Source: Thiodubiliella sp900128405
GTDB lineage: Bacteria > Pseudomonadota > Gammaproteobacteria > PS1 > Pseudothioglobaceae
NCBI GenBank assembly: GCA_963682085.1
Contig: OY821614.1
Location: forward strand, 1,612,001 to 1,676,000
Direction: 5' to 3'
Length of the DNA: 64,000 nucleotides
Position numbers and translations under genes: made by a program
Notes under the pieces: generated by a model
Told to the model about the DNA's origin: nothing
The model's database searches: none
The model's input: the letters and a program-made list of their open reading frames with translations, nothing else
Shown here: positions 54,977 to 63,927 of the stretch, piece by piece
Position numbering within the stretch: position 1 is the stretch's first letter
How the letters are laid out: every line of letters begins with the position of its first letter

Positions 54977-55853
54977 TTTTAATTTGTTTTTTCAAGGCGG
55001 TAAAGTCATCAAAATTTTTTTCTTCTCTAATCTTATGTTTAAAGGTGGTTTTGATTTCAAGCCCATAAACTTCACGATTAAAATCAAATAAAAACACTTC
55101 TAACAGAGTTTTTTTGCCACCGATGATGGGGCGATTGCCGATACTGCACACGCCTTGATAAGAAGTGCCGTCCAGTTCTACCGTTACGGCAAAGATGCCA
55201 TGGACGGGGCTGATTTTGCGTTTAATAGGGATGTTGATGGTTGGAAAATCAATGGTGCGTCCATTTTTTAATCCATGAGCAACGGTGCCAGTGATGGAAA
55301 ATGCACGGCCTAGCATTGCGGCAGCAGATTGGAGTTTACCCTGTGCCAATAGTGAGCGAATTACTGAACTGCTGATGCGGATATTGTTGTGGTGGATGCT
55401 GGGCGTTTTTTCTACTGTGAATCCTTTGGTTTTGGAGAGCGTTTGCAATAGTGCAAAATCACCTTGCCTGCCTTTGCCAAAATGAAAGTCGTCACCAATT
55501 AGGCAGTGTTGCATATTCAGTTTATCAAGCAGAACTTTTTGGACAAAATCTGGTGCAGTTAATTGGGCAAATATTTGATTAAAATGCACAATTAAGTGGA
55601 CATCCAAGCCTAATGCGGATAATAAGCGTTGTTTTTCTTTGAAGTTGCTGAGTGTCGCTTTTTCGTGACCAAAGAATCGCTGTGGTGTGGGTGAAAATGA
55701 AATAAGCACAGCAGGCAAACTCAATTGTTTGGCTTTTTTAATCAATTGTGAAATTATTTGTTGATGACCGAGATGCACGCCATCAAAGTTGCCGATGGTA
55801 ACGACAGAGCCAGTATATTGGGTTAAATTTTGTAAGCCACGGATAATTTTCAT
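54942..55853 (-). CDS. ribF: bifunctional riboflavin kinase / FAD synthetase
   Basis: A 303-residue enzyme that makes FMN and FAD. Seen: the N-terminal nucleotidyltransferase TIGNFDGVHLGHQQII, the ISSSVIRSLLAQGKLQ segment (in part) and the C-terminal flavokinase with GRTIDFPTINI and PVHGIFAVTVELDG. Slightly shorter than E. coli (313). It is placed between mutY and arfB in a leftward chain. ribF often lies near ileS-lspA, which are not here. Confidence 0.96.
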   Translation of the reverse strand: MKIIRGLQNLTQYTGSVVTIGNFDGVHLGHQQIISQLIKKAKQLSLPAVLISFSPTPQRFFGHEKATLSNFKEKQRLLSALGLDVHLIVHFNQIFAQLTAPDFVQKVLLDKLNMQHCLIGDDFHFGKGRQGDFALLQTLSKTKGFTVEKTPSIHHNNIRISSSVIRSLLAQGKLQSAAAMLGRAFSITGTVAHGLKNGRTIDFPTINIPIKRKISPVHGIFAVTVELDGTSYQGVCSIGNRPIIGGKKTLLEVFLFDFNREVYGLEIKTTFKHKIREEKNFDDFTALKKQIKIDVSNAKKYFN

Positions 55854-55857
55854 GTGC

Positions 55858-56874
55858 TTATTTTAACTGATTTATGAGGGTTTTAACGGGGGCAGGCAGT
55901 CCAAGCGTAAGGCACTCAAGGTTGTGGAATGTTTTTTTATTGTCAGGGCAGTTAATTAATATTGGATAAATCAATAAGTGATAGTGGGTAAAACTGTGTT
56001 TAATGACGGGTAAGTTTGCTGTTATTTGTGCGTTGGGGTCAAATTCTTGTAGGGTTTGGATAATGGTTTTTTCCTTGTTTTCGCATTCTACAAGGCTCCA
56101 CAGTCCACCCCAAATGCCTTTTTGTGGTCGTTTTTCCAGGTAAATTTCTCCTGCAGTATTTTGATAAATTAACATAGCAGTAGTGCGCGTGGGTTTGTTT
56201 TTTTTCGGTTTTGGGTTGGGGTATTTGTCTTGCGTGCTGGTTTGTTGTGCCAAGCAATTAGATTGAATGGGACAGTGTGTGCAATTTGGCTTACTACGGG
56301 TGCATAGGGTGGCACCTAAATCCATAATGGCTTGCGTGTATTCGGCGTTACGCTGATTAGGTGTATGGTATTTTGCTAAACGCCATAATTGTTTAATCGT
56401 TTCGTTTTGTCCATAATGTCCTTTAACTTGGTGGTATCTTGCAAGAACTCGTTTTACATTGCCATCAAGTATGGCGTGGTTTTGGTGAAAACTGATGGAT
56501 AAAATAGCGCCTGCTGTGGATTCTCCTACCCCAGGTAAATCCAGCACTTGTTGAAATTTAGTGGGGAAATTGCCTTGGTATTGGTTCATAATAATGTGAG
56601 CGGTTGTGTGTAAATTTCTTGCTCTAGCGTAATAGCCTAGCCCTGCCCATTGTGCCAAAACAGCGTCTTCGCTGGCATCGGCAAGTGCTTTTATAGTTGG
56701 GAAATGCTGAATAAAATTATTAAAATAGCCAATGACCGTGGTTACCTGAGTTTGTTGTAACATAATTTCACTGAGCCAAACGAGGTAAGGGTTGGCAGGT
56801 TTTCCCTGCCAAGGCAGTGTTTTTCGACCAAATTGGTCAAACCACTTGAGCAGTGGTTTTGAGATTGGGTTCAC
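55858..56874 (-). CDS. mutY: A/G-specific adenine glycosylase
   Basis: A 338-residue DNA glycosylase that removes A opposite 8-oxoG. Seen: SEIMLQQTQVTTVIGYF with catalytic Glu, HhH motif LPGVGESTAGAIL, the Asp in NHAILDGNVKRVLARY, the [4Fe-4S] Cys set in CTRSKPNCTHCPIQSNC, and a C-terminal NUDIX-like domain (EKRPQKGIWGGLWSL). Complete. The start overlaps the metA stop by 4 bases. Confidence 0.96.
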   Translation of the reverse strand: MNPISKPLLKWFDQFGRKTLPWQGKPANPYLVWLSEIMLQQTQVTTVIGYFNNFIQHFPTIKALADASEDAVLAQWAGLGYYARARNLHTTAHIIMNQYQGNFPTKFQQVLDLPGVGESTAGAILSISFHQNHAILDGNVKRVLARYHQVKGHYGQNETIKQLWRLAKYHTPNQRNAEYTQAIMDLGATLCTRSKPNCTHCPIQSNCLAQQTSTQDKYPNPKPKKNKPTRTTAMLIYQNTAGEIYLEKRPQKGIWGGLWSLVECENKEKTIIQTLQEFDPNAQITANLPVIKHSFTHYHLLIYPILINCPDNKKTFHNLECLTLGLPAPVKTLINQLK

Positions 56875-57929
56875 TGTTTTAAATTCAGTGGATCGTTTGG
56901 ATTAATACCATCCATAAAGGGCTTGTCAATGTCCTTGTGGGTTACTTGGTAAACGCAACCAATCCAGTTATTGATAATGACATTGGTGGCGTTGCCCCAA
57001 GTGTTGTTTAGGGTTTTGCTGATTAGTTGCTCGGGAAAATCTTTTAGGGTGAATTCTTTGGACAATAATTTGGCTTTATACTCGTTAAGAATGGCTTGAT
57101 TTTGTTTGCTTAAATAGTGTTTAGGAAAAGGCGGGTAATCGTCTCGCATTCCTTTTATATAAGTAATAACTTCGCGTTTGTATTCTTTGAGCAGACTAAT
57201 GGTGTCGTATTCTGGGTGTCCTTGGAAAAATACAATTCTGAGTAAATCTTCGCTCACGCCAAGGTGTGCACCGATTTTGCTATCAACTAAAATTTTAACG
57301 CCAGCGGTATCAAATTGTGCTTTTGAAATTTCATTAAAGCGAGAATGTGGCACATCAAAACGGGTATTTACGCCATTCATTAACGGGTGTTGTCGGTCTA
57401 ACACTTGGTGTGGAAATATGCCCCAACATTTTTTGCCAATTGGTTGGCGTTTTTGCCCGTATAAAAATTCAAACACAGCATGCGTTGCCAAACATGAGCA
57501 AAGTGTTGAAGTAACATGCTCATACGACCATTCAATTACTTCTTTCAATTGTGCATAAAAGGGGGCTTTTTCTAAATCGGCATCCTCAATATGTGCGCCT
57601 GTGATAATCAACGCATCCAGCCCTTGTGCTTTAATATCGTCAAAACTTTGGTAGTGTTGGTCAATATGTGCTTGTGTTTTTTCACTGCGCTTAATGGAAG
57701 ACAGGGTGAAGGGGTGCAAGTAGAATTGTGCAATTTGGTTAGAGTGCCCAATTAAACGGAAAAATTGACGCTCTGTTGCTTCAAGCGCTAGGTCTGGCAT
57801 CATATTTAACAGCCCAATATGTAATTCACGAATTTCTTGGGTGTTGGCACGCTCTTTTGATAAGATATTTTCCCCCTCCTGTTGAAGGCGTTGGAAAGAA
57901 GGCAAGGTTGAATGTGCAATGAGTGGCAT
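56871..57929 (-). CDS. metA: homoserine O-acyltransferase MetA
   Basis: A 352-residue enzyme of methionine synthesis that activates homoserine. Seen: nucleophile Cys146 in TSTLCSCLATHA, the FFQGHPEYD motif with catalytic His and Glu, and VPHSRFNEI. At the site that sets acyl donor choice in this family (ITGAP-L/V-G/E), the sequence is ITGAHIE with Glu115; Glu at this place favours acetyl-CoA and Gly favours succinyl-CoA. It overlaps mutY and starts one base from the end of the P-loop gene, so alaC-like, P-loop, metA and mutY form one leftward chain. Confidence 0.95.
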   Translation of the reverse strand: MPLIAHSTLPSFQRLQQEGENILSKERANTQEIRELHIGLLNMMPDLALEATERQFFRLIGHSNQIAQFYLHPFTLSSIKRSEKTQAHIDQHYQSFDDIKAQGLDALIITGAHIEDADLEKAPFYAQLKEVIEWSYEHVTSTLCSCLATHAVFEFLYGQKRQPIGKKCWGIFPHQVLDRQHPLMNGVNTRFDVPHSRFNEISKAQFDTAGVKILVDSKIGAHLGVSEDLLRIVFFQGHPEYDTISLLKEYKREVITYIKGMRDDYPPFPKHYLSKQNQAILNEYKAKLLSKEFTLKDFPEQLISKTLNNTWGNATNVIINNWIGCVYQVTHKDIDKPFMDGINPNDPLNLKQ

Positions 57930-58762
57930 TAGTTAGCCTCAGAAATAAGTTTAAAGACATCGTTGGCGTTTTGACATTGGTACAGGTCTTGACTGTCAAT
58001 GGTGCAACCATATTGGTTGGCAATGGCATCATATTTTGGCTTTCGATGTTCAAGTAGGTGTGGAAAAATCCAACGCACGAATGCGTTTGGATCGATTTGT
58101 GCGATATAAGTTAGTTGCTTGTCTTTTAGATATTTGTCTAGTTGTTTTTTAAGGAAATCGGCTTGATAATACAAAGGTTTTGGGTGTGTTTGTGCACGCT
58201 CAATAAGTGTGGATTCGTTAGACTCGCTTGCCCTAATGTAGAGAATGTGCGTGTGTTTAGCCAGTGTTTTATACACTTCTTCATCGTCAAGTTCACACAA
58301 AGACCCGCCCGCATCATTAATAAAACGGTTATACCCTTGTGCTTGAGATTTTTTAATAAACTTAGGCACATCTTGCATGGCTTTGATTTCGGCCTCTCGG
58401 TGCAGTAATTGTCGTTTGGAAAATTCATCAATTGGCAACCCCCCTTGTTCAGGATTACCAACTTTGCCTAAAAAATCTGATGCTGAAGACAAATTGTCAA
58501 AAGTAACATGATTTTTAATACTGAAGGCGTTGTTGTTTAACAATTCGGCTAAATCGTCATTTTGAGAAATTTTTTGCTTGATATTGCTAACAATAGCATC
58601 ATTAAGATATTCGGTGCCAATGCGATAATCGCCAGAATAGTGATAACATTTGCATTGCTTACCGAGCAACTTGGCAAGGTGCGTTTTGCCCACGCCTGAC
58701 ATACCGAGTAGTGTTATTGGTTTCGAAAAGGCAACTTCATAAGATTTAGGGTAATCAAGCAT
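57929..58762 (-). CDS. P-loop ATPase of unknown function
   Basis: A 277-residue protein. Seen: Walker A GMSGVGKTH (20-28), a strand-helix pattern like a small nucleotide kinase, FINDAGGSLCELDDEEVYK near 168-185 and ILYIRASESNE. The first motif LLGMSGVGKTHLAKLLG and the size recall shikimate-kinase-like or adenylate-kinase-like proteins, but the lid and substrate motifs do not match. Wedged between the alaC-like gene (2 bases) and metA (stop-start overlap), so a role in amino acid metabolism or regulation is possible, but this is inference. Confidence 0.6.
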   Translation of the reverse strand: MLDYPKSYEVAFSKPITLLGMSGVGKTHLAKLLGKQCKCYHYSGDYRIGTEYLNDAIVSNIKQKISQNDDLAELLNNNAFSIKNHVTFDNLSSASDFLGKVGNPEQGGLPIDEFSKRQLLHREAEIKAMQDVPKFIKKSQAQGYNRFINDAGGSLCELDDEEVYKTLAKHTHILYIRASESNESTLIERAQTHPKPLYYQADFLKKQLDKYLKDKQLTYIAQIDPNAFVRWIFPHLLEHRKPKYDAIANQYGCTIDSQDLYQCQNANDVFKLISEAN

Positions 58763-58764
58763 TG

Positions 58765-59952
58765 TTACAATAACCCATCTTGCTTAAACATTTCTTTAAC
58801 ACCACGAATGGCTTGCCGTGTGCGGTGTTCATTTTCAATCAATCCAAAACGCACATATTTATCGCCATAATCGCCAAAGCCAATACCGGGCGATACGCCA
58901 ACTTTTGCCACTTTAAGTAGTTTTTTGGTGAATTCTAAGGAGCCCAACACTTGGTAAAATTCAGGGATTTTTGCCCAAACAAACATCGTGGCCTTGGGCG
59001 GAGTAACTGTCCAGCCGATAGAGTTTAGCCCTTCGCACAATACATCTCGTCTATCTTGATACATATTTGAGATTTCTTGCACACAACTTTGGTCGCCCTC
59101 TAATGCTTCAATGGCAGCGACTTGAATAGGGGTAAACATACCATAATCTAAGTAAGATTTGATTTTAGCAAGTGCTCCCACCAAAGTTGGATTGCCCACC
59201 ATAAAACCAACACGCCAACCGGGCATATTGTAACTTTTTGACAATGAGAAAAACTCAACAGCAATTTCTTTGGCACCCTCTACCTGCAAAATACTCGGTG
59301 CAACATAACCATCAAAGACAATATCCGCATAAGCCAAATCTTGAATGACCCAGATTTTATGGGCTTTGGCAACTTCAATGACTTTTTCAAAAAACTCTAA
59401 TTCCACACATTCAGTGGTTGGGTTAGAAGGGTAATTTAATACCAACATTTTTGGCTTTGGAAAAGTGTTTTTAATTGAACGCTCTAATTCTGCAAAAAAA
59501 TCATCTTCAGGGCCACAAGGCACATGCTGAATATCCGCCCCCGCAATCACAAACCCATACGGATGAATAGGATAAGCAGGATTTGGCACCAACACCGTAT
59601 CGCCATTGCCAACCACCGCTTGCGCTAAATTTGCCAACCCTTCTTTAGAGCCAATAGTAACAATCGCCTCAGTTTCTGGGTCGATATCAACATCAAAACG
59701 CTTTTGATACCAATTAGCAATCGCTTGACGCAATCGTGGAATACCACGAGAAGTAGAATAACGATGTGTATCTTTACGCCGCGCTGCCTCCACCAGTTTT
59801 TCAACAATATGGTCGGGTGTCGGCTGATCAGGATTGCCCATCCCAAAATCAATAATATCTTCACCACGAGCGCGCGCCTCGGCTTTTAATTCATTGGTTA
59901 CTGCAAAAACATAAGCAGGCAATCTTTTTATTCGTGGGAAATCGTTGTTCAT
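58765..59952 (-). CDS. alaC: class I/II aminotransferase, AlaC-like
   Basis: A 395-residue PLP enzyme. Seen: FGMGNPDQPTPDHIVEKL, HRYSTSRGIPRLRQAI, NPAYPIHPYGFVIAGAD, NYPSNPTTE, DLAYADIVFDGY, and the PLP Lys in SLSKSYNMPGWRVGFM. The closing segment RFGLIENEHRTRQAIRG fits the AlaC branch (glutamate-pyruvate aminotransferase). In many gammaproteobacteria this gene lies next to thrA or homoserine genes; here it leads the P-loop-metA chain. Substrate assignment is by family. Confidence 0.88.
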   Translation of the reverse strand: MNNDFPRIKRLPAYVFAVTNELKAEARARGEDIIDFGMGNPDQPTPDHIVEKLVEAARRKDTHRYSTSRGIPRLRQAIANWYQKRFDVDIDPETEAIVTIGSKEGLANLAQAVVGNGDTVLVPNPAYPIHPYGFVIAGADIQHVPCGPEDDFFAELERSIKNTFPKPKMLVLNYPSNPTTECVELEFFEKVIEVAKAHKIWVIQDLAYADIVFDGYVAPSILQVEGAKEIAVEFFSLSKSYNMPGWRVGFMVGNPTLVGALAKIKSYLDYGMFTPIQVAAIEALEGDQSCVQEISNMYQDRRDVLCEGLNSIGWTVTPPKATMFVWAKIPEFYQVLGSLEFTKKLLKVAKVGVSPGIGFGDYGDKYVRFGLIENEHRTRQAIRGVKEMFKQDGLL

Positions 59953-60280
59953 AAGTGTATAACTTCTTCAATTATATTGAATCGGGTTTCATTTTAACCT
60001 GCCCACCAGTAGTAAAAGTATCTTTTGATGCGGGATTTACAATACCAAATTCGGATACCAACTGTGTTGAGACCACTGTATTAATCCATTGCAACTTAGG
60101 GAATATAAAAAAATAGTGCATTTTTATCTAAAAATGAGGAGAATAGCCAGTTATTTGTCATCCTACAAGGATTGCTGTATAGTTTTTGGGTAAAAAGGTG
60201 CTATTTTATGCGCTTCATAAGTTGTAATGGATTAATGTAGTGGTCTCGCCTGTGCGTCATATTCCCCCTTGAAGTTGACG

Positions 60281-60328
60281 AAAAAAAACGCTTACTTAAT
60301 AATTCAATTAAGAAAAACTAAGTAAACG
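60281..60328 (-). terminator. rho-independent terminator of the adhesin gene
   Basis: Read leftward: CGTTTACTTA, a loop of about 20 bases, TAAGTAAGCG (paired with one G-T wobble), then a run of eight T. It lies about 180 bases past the stop of the adhesin gene. Confidence 0.7.
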
Positions 60329-60399
60329 CCTGTGTTTGTTGCCACCCTTCATTGGGTAACTGTGATGAATTATATCAAAATTTAATCATCGTGTATTAA

Positions 60400-60414
60400 A
60401 GACCTTTGCATAAA
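60400..60414. repeat. solo IS-end-like motif, copy B
   Basis: AGACCTTTGCATAAA, identical over 15 bases to 53756-53770. Same orientation, about 6.6 kb apart. No transposase between them is visible. Confidence 0.45.
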
Positions 60415-60506
60415 CCCACCAACTCAACAAAAATTATTAACTTGTTAGACTCTGAAGGTTTTATTGCCACAACAAGAGCTAAATAAATCAAAGTGTCATG
60501 CTGCGC

Positions 60507-63500
60507 TTAACCCTTGATGCAACGAACGCTCACGCCGTGGGCACGATAATTGCCGTGGAAATAGGCTTGGTCATCGCGGAAGTCCAAAGTACGGGTCCTC
60601 GTCCCCTCAGTGCTACGCGTCCAGTAGTGGCCATAATTGCCAACACTGCCGAACAGACCATGTTCAGAAAAACGAAAACCAGCAACTGGCAACTTGAGGA
60701 AGCTAGAGAAGGCAACGGCTTTATTAATAATCTTTGTGGTAATAGCACTAAGGGTATCAGCATTCATGTCTGCCTCCGTTGGCACGGAAAAGCCTGCTGG
60801 ACAGACATTATTTGTTCCATCAACCTCCCAAGCGCTGCTCCTAGCTGCACCTGATGAATCTGCTCTAGTCCAATCGTAAGGAATAAATGTTTTTTTAATA
60901 AATAGTGTTGTACCCGCATCAATAATACCATTAGCTAGTGTTGTTGATGTGTTGGCATTGGTTCTATCCTCATGTCCGTCATCATTTCGCCCCCATTGGT
61001 ACAAGTGACCATAAGCAGCACTATCCGTAGAAGAGGTGGCTACCCGGGTAGCACCGAGGTTTCTATCCAGCCAAACCCTGTTTCTATCAGGTGAGGCTAT
61101 GGTTTTATAAGTTAAACCTTTAAATAAAATTGTTTCTGATACAAAGGTTATCGCCACAGTTTGGGTTTCACTATCTGTGTTATTGTCTACATCAGTAGCG
61201 ATGATGATAACTTCATAAACATTATCAATATTAGCATCATCTGGCACTCCAAAGTCTCTAGCAACCATAGAGATAATACCTGTTGAGCTATCAATTGAAA
61301 AGTCAGCTGCATCTGCACCACCTAAGGTGTAAGTTAGCTTGCCAATTGGGGTGTCACCACTCAAGCTAGGCCTTGAGCCAGTAAAGGCTGTGTTCTCAGT
61401 AATTCTAGCATCAGCAATAGGATTGATGGTAAAGGTGGCAGTCTCAGCAGCATCTGTTACAGTAACTGTCTGAGTTTCACTGTCTGTGTTATTGTCTACA
61501 TCAGTAGCAATGATAGTTACCTCATAAATATTATCAGTATTAGCATCAGCTGGCACTTCAAAGTCTCTAGCAACCATAGAGATAATACCTGTTGAGCTAT
61601 CAATTGCAAAGTCAGCTACATCTGCACCACCTAAGGTGTAAATTAGCCTGCCAATTGGGGTGTCACCACTCAAGCTAGGCCTTGAGCCAGTAAAAGCTGT
61701 GTTCTCAGCAACTCTAGCATCAGCAATAGGATTGATGGTGAAGGTGGCAATCTCAGGAACATCTGCTACAGTAACATCTGTTACAGTAACTCTCTGAGAT
61801 TCACTATCTCTGTTATTGTCTACATCGGTAGCAACGATAGTTACCTCATAAACATTATCAGTATTAGTATCAGCTGGCGCTTCAAAGTTACGAGCGACCA
61901 TAGAGATAATACCTGTTGAGCTATCAATTGCAAAGTCAGTTGCATCTGCACCAGCTAAGGTGTAAGTTAGCTTGCCAATTGGGGCGTTACCACTCAAACT
62001 AGGCCTTGAGCCAGTAAAGGCTGTGTTCTCAGCAACTCTAGCATCAGCAATAGGATTGATGGTGAAGGTGGCAGTCTCAGCAGCATCTGTTACAGTAACT
62101 GTCTGAGTTTCACTATCTGTGTTATTGTCTACATCAGTAGCAATGATAGTTACCTCATAAATATTATCAGTATTAGCATCAGCTGGCACTTCAAAGTCTC
62201 TAGCAACCATAGAGATAATACCTGTTGAGCTATCAATTGAAAAGCCAGCTGCATCTGCACCACCTAAGGTGTAAATTAGCCTGCCAATTGGGGTGTTACC
62301 ACTTAAGCTAGGCCTTGAGCCAGTAAAAGCTGTGTTCTCAGCAACTCTAGCATCAGCAATGGGATTGATGGTGAAGGTGGCAGTCTCAGTAACATCTGTT
62401 ACAGTAACTGTCTGAGTTTCACTATCTGTGTTATTGTCTACATCAGTAGCAATGATAGTTATCTCATAAACATTGTCAGTATTAGCATCAGCTGGCACTT
62501 CAAAGTCTCTAGCGACCATAGAGATAATACCTGTTGAGCTATCAATTGAAAAGCCAGCTGCATCTGCACCACCTAAGGTGTAAATTAGCTTGCCAATTGG
62601 GGCGTTACTCAAACTAGGTCTTGAGCCAGTAAAGGCTGTGTTCTCAGTAACTTCGGCATCAGCAATGGCATTGATGGTGAAAATTGCATTTAAAACTTTC
62701 TCAATACGAATTTTGTTGGTGCGTTCTACATAATGCAAGTCGTTTAAATTCATAATACCGATGGCTCTAAAAGGCTTGTTGTCAATAAAGAAGTTAGTAA
62801 ATTTATCATTTTTACTAATCGGCAATGCAACGCTGAGTTGCATATAATTGACACGGTCTGCAATGCTGGAGTTTTCAGTGCCGAATTCGAAACGAGTGGA
62901 GGGGGAGACACCGATTTCTATGCCAAAGATGTTGCCTTTGATGTTAGCGCCTGCTTTAGCGTCCCAATAGTAGTATGTGCCTTTGATTTTAGCCCAAGGC
63001 AGATAAGGGGCTTGACCTGAGAGCTTGACATCATAGCCTGCTAGAACTTCTTCGGTGTAGCCGCCGATGATTTTTTTGTCTGAGAGTGAGTGGTAAGTGT
63101 TAAGATGGGTACTAAAGTTGGTGCGTATATACTCTAAGCCAAAACCTAAGCGTCTGTGCTCAGATTTGGCTTCGTAGTCACCAAATAGGTTGATGCCAGC
63201 AATTGAACGACCACTCTCTAGTAAAAATCGCTTGCCGATGCCTAGGTTGGTGATGTTTCTGTGTTCTCCGTGGTTTTCACCTAAGGTGAATTGACCATGG
63301 AAAAAAACCAGTTCTTTGTTGTTTTTGTCTAATGGATATATAGGCTGAATGGTTTTAATACTGTATTGTAAGTCTTGTGATGCAATGCCGCCAATACTGA
63401 TTTCTGTACGACCAGCACCGAACCGATTAGCCAGTTCGTTGGCTTTATTATTAATCATACCTTCGGTTTTTCTGATAGTATCGTTAATAGCTCTATTTCT

Positions 63501-63863
63501 GATTTGGCTTTGAATGCCTGTTGTAATTTTGTCGCTTAGTTGATTAACATTGTCAGAATCTGTAGAGCCTACAGCACCATGTATAATGCCGACAGTTTCT
63601 TTAAGTAAGGTAGTGGCTTGATTGTCTTTTCTGTAATAGCTTTGAGGTTGATTCCAGTCGTATTCGGTATTAAGGTCCAAGTAGGCTTGTTTATTAAACT
63701 GATTAACATCGCCAGAGGTAACATTAAGAGATAGGGCTAAAGTGCCAAAGACTAAGAGGTGCTTAAATTTGTTGAGTATACTAAAGTGTCTTTCTACAAT
63801 ATGGGTAATTAGGTTGACGGTATTGTTGTAAGTTGTAAAGGTATTTTTTATTAGTGTTTTCAT
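60507..63863 (-). CDS. inverse-autotransporter adhesin (intimin/invasin-like) with cadherin-like repeats and FISUMP domain
   Basis: A 1118-residue protein. Seen in order: a long signal region (about 1-50, with hydrophobic HLLVFGTLALSLNV); a helical periplasmic part; an inverse-autotransporter beta barrel (about 150-390) with FHGQFTLGENHGEHRNITNL, AGINLFGDYEAKSEHRRLGF and the LNTYHSLSDKKIIGGYTEE segment (in part); five ~100-residue cadherin-like repeats (about 391-908) each with AFTGSRPSLS, GADAADFAIDSSTG and ATDVDNN; and a C-terminal FISUMP domain (about 910-1118) with VWLDRNLGATRVA, YGHLYQWGRNDDG and CPAGFSVPTEADM. In intimin/invasin the barrel exports the following domains to the surface. 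It likely mediates attachment to host or particles. It stands alone with its own promoter and terminator. Confidence 0.9.
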   Translation of the reverse strand: MKTLIKNTFTTYNNTVNLITHIVERHFSILNKFKHLLVFGTLALSLNVTSGDVNQFNKQAYLDLNTEYDWNQPQSYYRKDNQATTLLKETVGIIHGAVGSTDSDNVNQLSDKITTGIQSQIRNRAINDTIRKTEGMINNKANELANRFGAGRTEISIGGIASQDLQYSIKTIQPIYPLDKNNKELVFFHGQFTLGENHGEHRNITNLGIGKRFLLESGRSIAGINLFGDYEAKSEHRRLGFGLEYIRTNFSTHLNTYHSLSDKKIIGGYTEEVLAGYDVKLSGQAPYLPWAKIKGTYYYWDAKAGANIKGNIFGIEIGVSPSTRFEFGTENSSIADRVNYMQLSVALPISKNDKFTNFFIDNKPFRAIGIMNLNDLHYVERTNKIRIEKVLNAIFTINAIADAEVTENTAFTGSRPSLSNAPIGKLIYTLGGADAAGFSIDSSTGIISMVARDFEVPADANTDNVYEITIIATDVDNNTDSETQTVTVTDVTETATFTINPIADARVAENTAFTGSRPSLSGNTPIGRLIYTLGGADAAGFSIDSSTGIISMVARDFEVPADANTDNIYEVTIIATDVDNNTDSETQTVTVTDAAETATFTINPIADARVAENTAFTGSRPSLSGNAPIGKLTYTLAGADATDFAIDSSTGIISMVARNFEAPADTNTDNVYEVTIVATDVDNNRDSESQRVTVTDVTVADVPEIATFTINPIADARVAENTAFTGSRPSLSGDTPIGRLIYTLGGADVADFAIDSSTGIISMVARDFEVPADANTDNIYEVTIIATDVDNNTDSETQTVTVTDAAETATFTINPIADARITENTAFTGSRPSLSGDTPIGKLTYTLGGADAADFSIDSSTGIISMVARDFGVPDDANIDNVYEVIIIATDVDNNTDSETQTVAITFVSETILFKGLTYKTIASPDRNRVWLDRNLGATRVATSSTDSAAYGHLYQWGRNDDGHEDRTNANTSTTLANGIIDAGTTLFIKKTFIPYDWTRADSSGAARSSAWEVDGTNNVCPAGFSVPTEADMNADTLSAITTKIINKAVAFSSFLKLPVAGFRFSEHGLFGSVGNYGHYWTRSTEGTRTRTLDFRDDQAYFHGNYRAHGVSVRCIKG
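61140..62690 (-). repeat. five ~300-bp tandem repeats (cadherin-like domains)
   Basis: Five units, each containing GTGTTCTCAG on the plus strand, near 61389, 61690, 62030, 62332 and 62639. Units are highly similar at DNA level except for a short insertion (VTVADVPE) before one of them and small changes at the ends. Confidence 0.92.
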
Positions 63864-63897
63864 CTCGGTTTTACCCTTAATTTTAAATTTTTTTTGT

Positions 63898-63927
63898 ATT
63901 ATATAGCAAGACTTTTATATAAGCCAA
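63898..63927 (-). promoter_or_regulatory. candidate promoter of the adhesin gene
   Basis: Leftward: -35 TTGGCT at 63922-63927, an 18-base spacer, and a perfect -10 TATAAT at 63898-63903. The start codon lies at 63863, about 35 bases further. Confidence 0.6.

Larger units (their letters stand above)
59953..60506. other. gene-free stretch between alaC-like and adhesin genes
   Basis: No gene is supported in these 554 bases. The part nearest the adhesin holds a leftward terminator (60281-60328) and a solo IS-end-like motif (60400-60414). The left part (59953-60240) shows only short broken frames. Confidence 0.5.
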
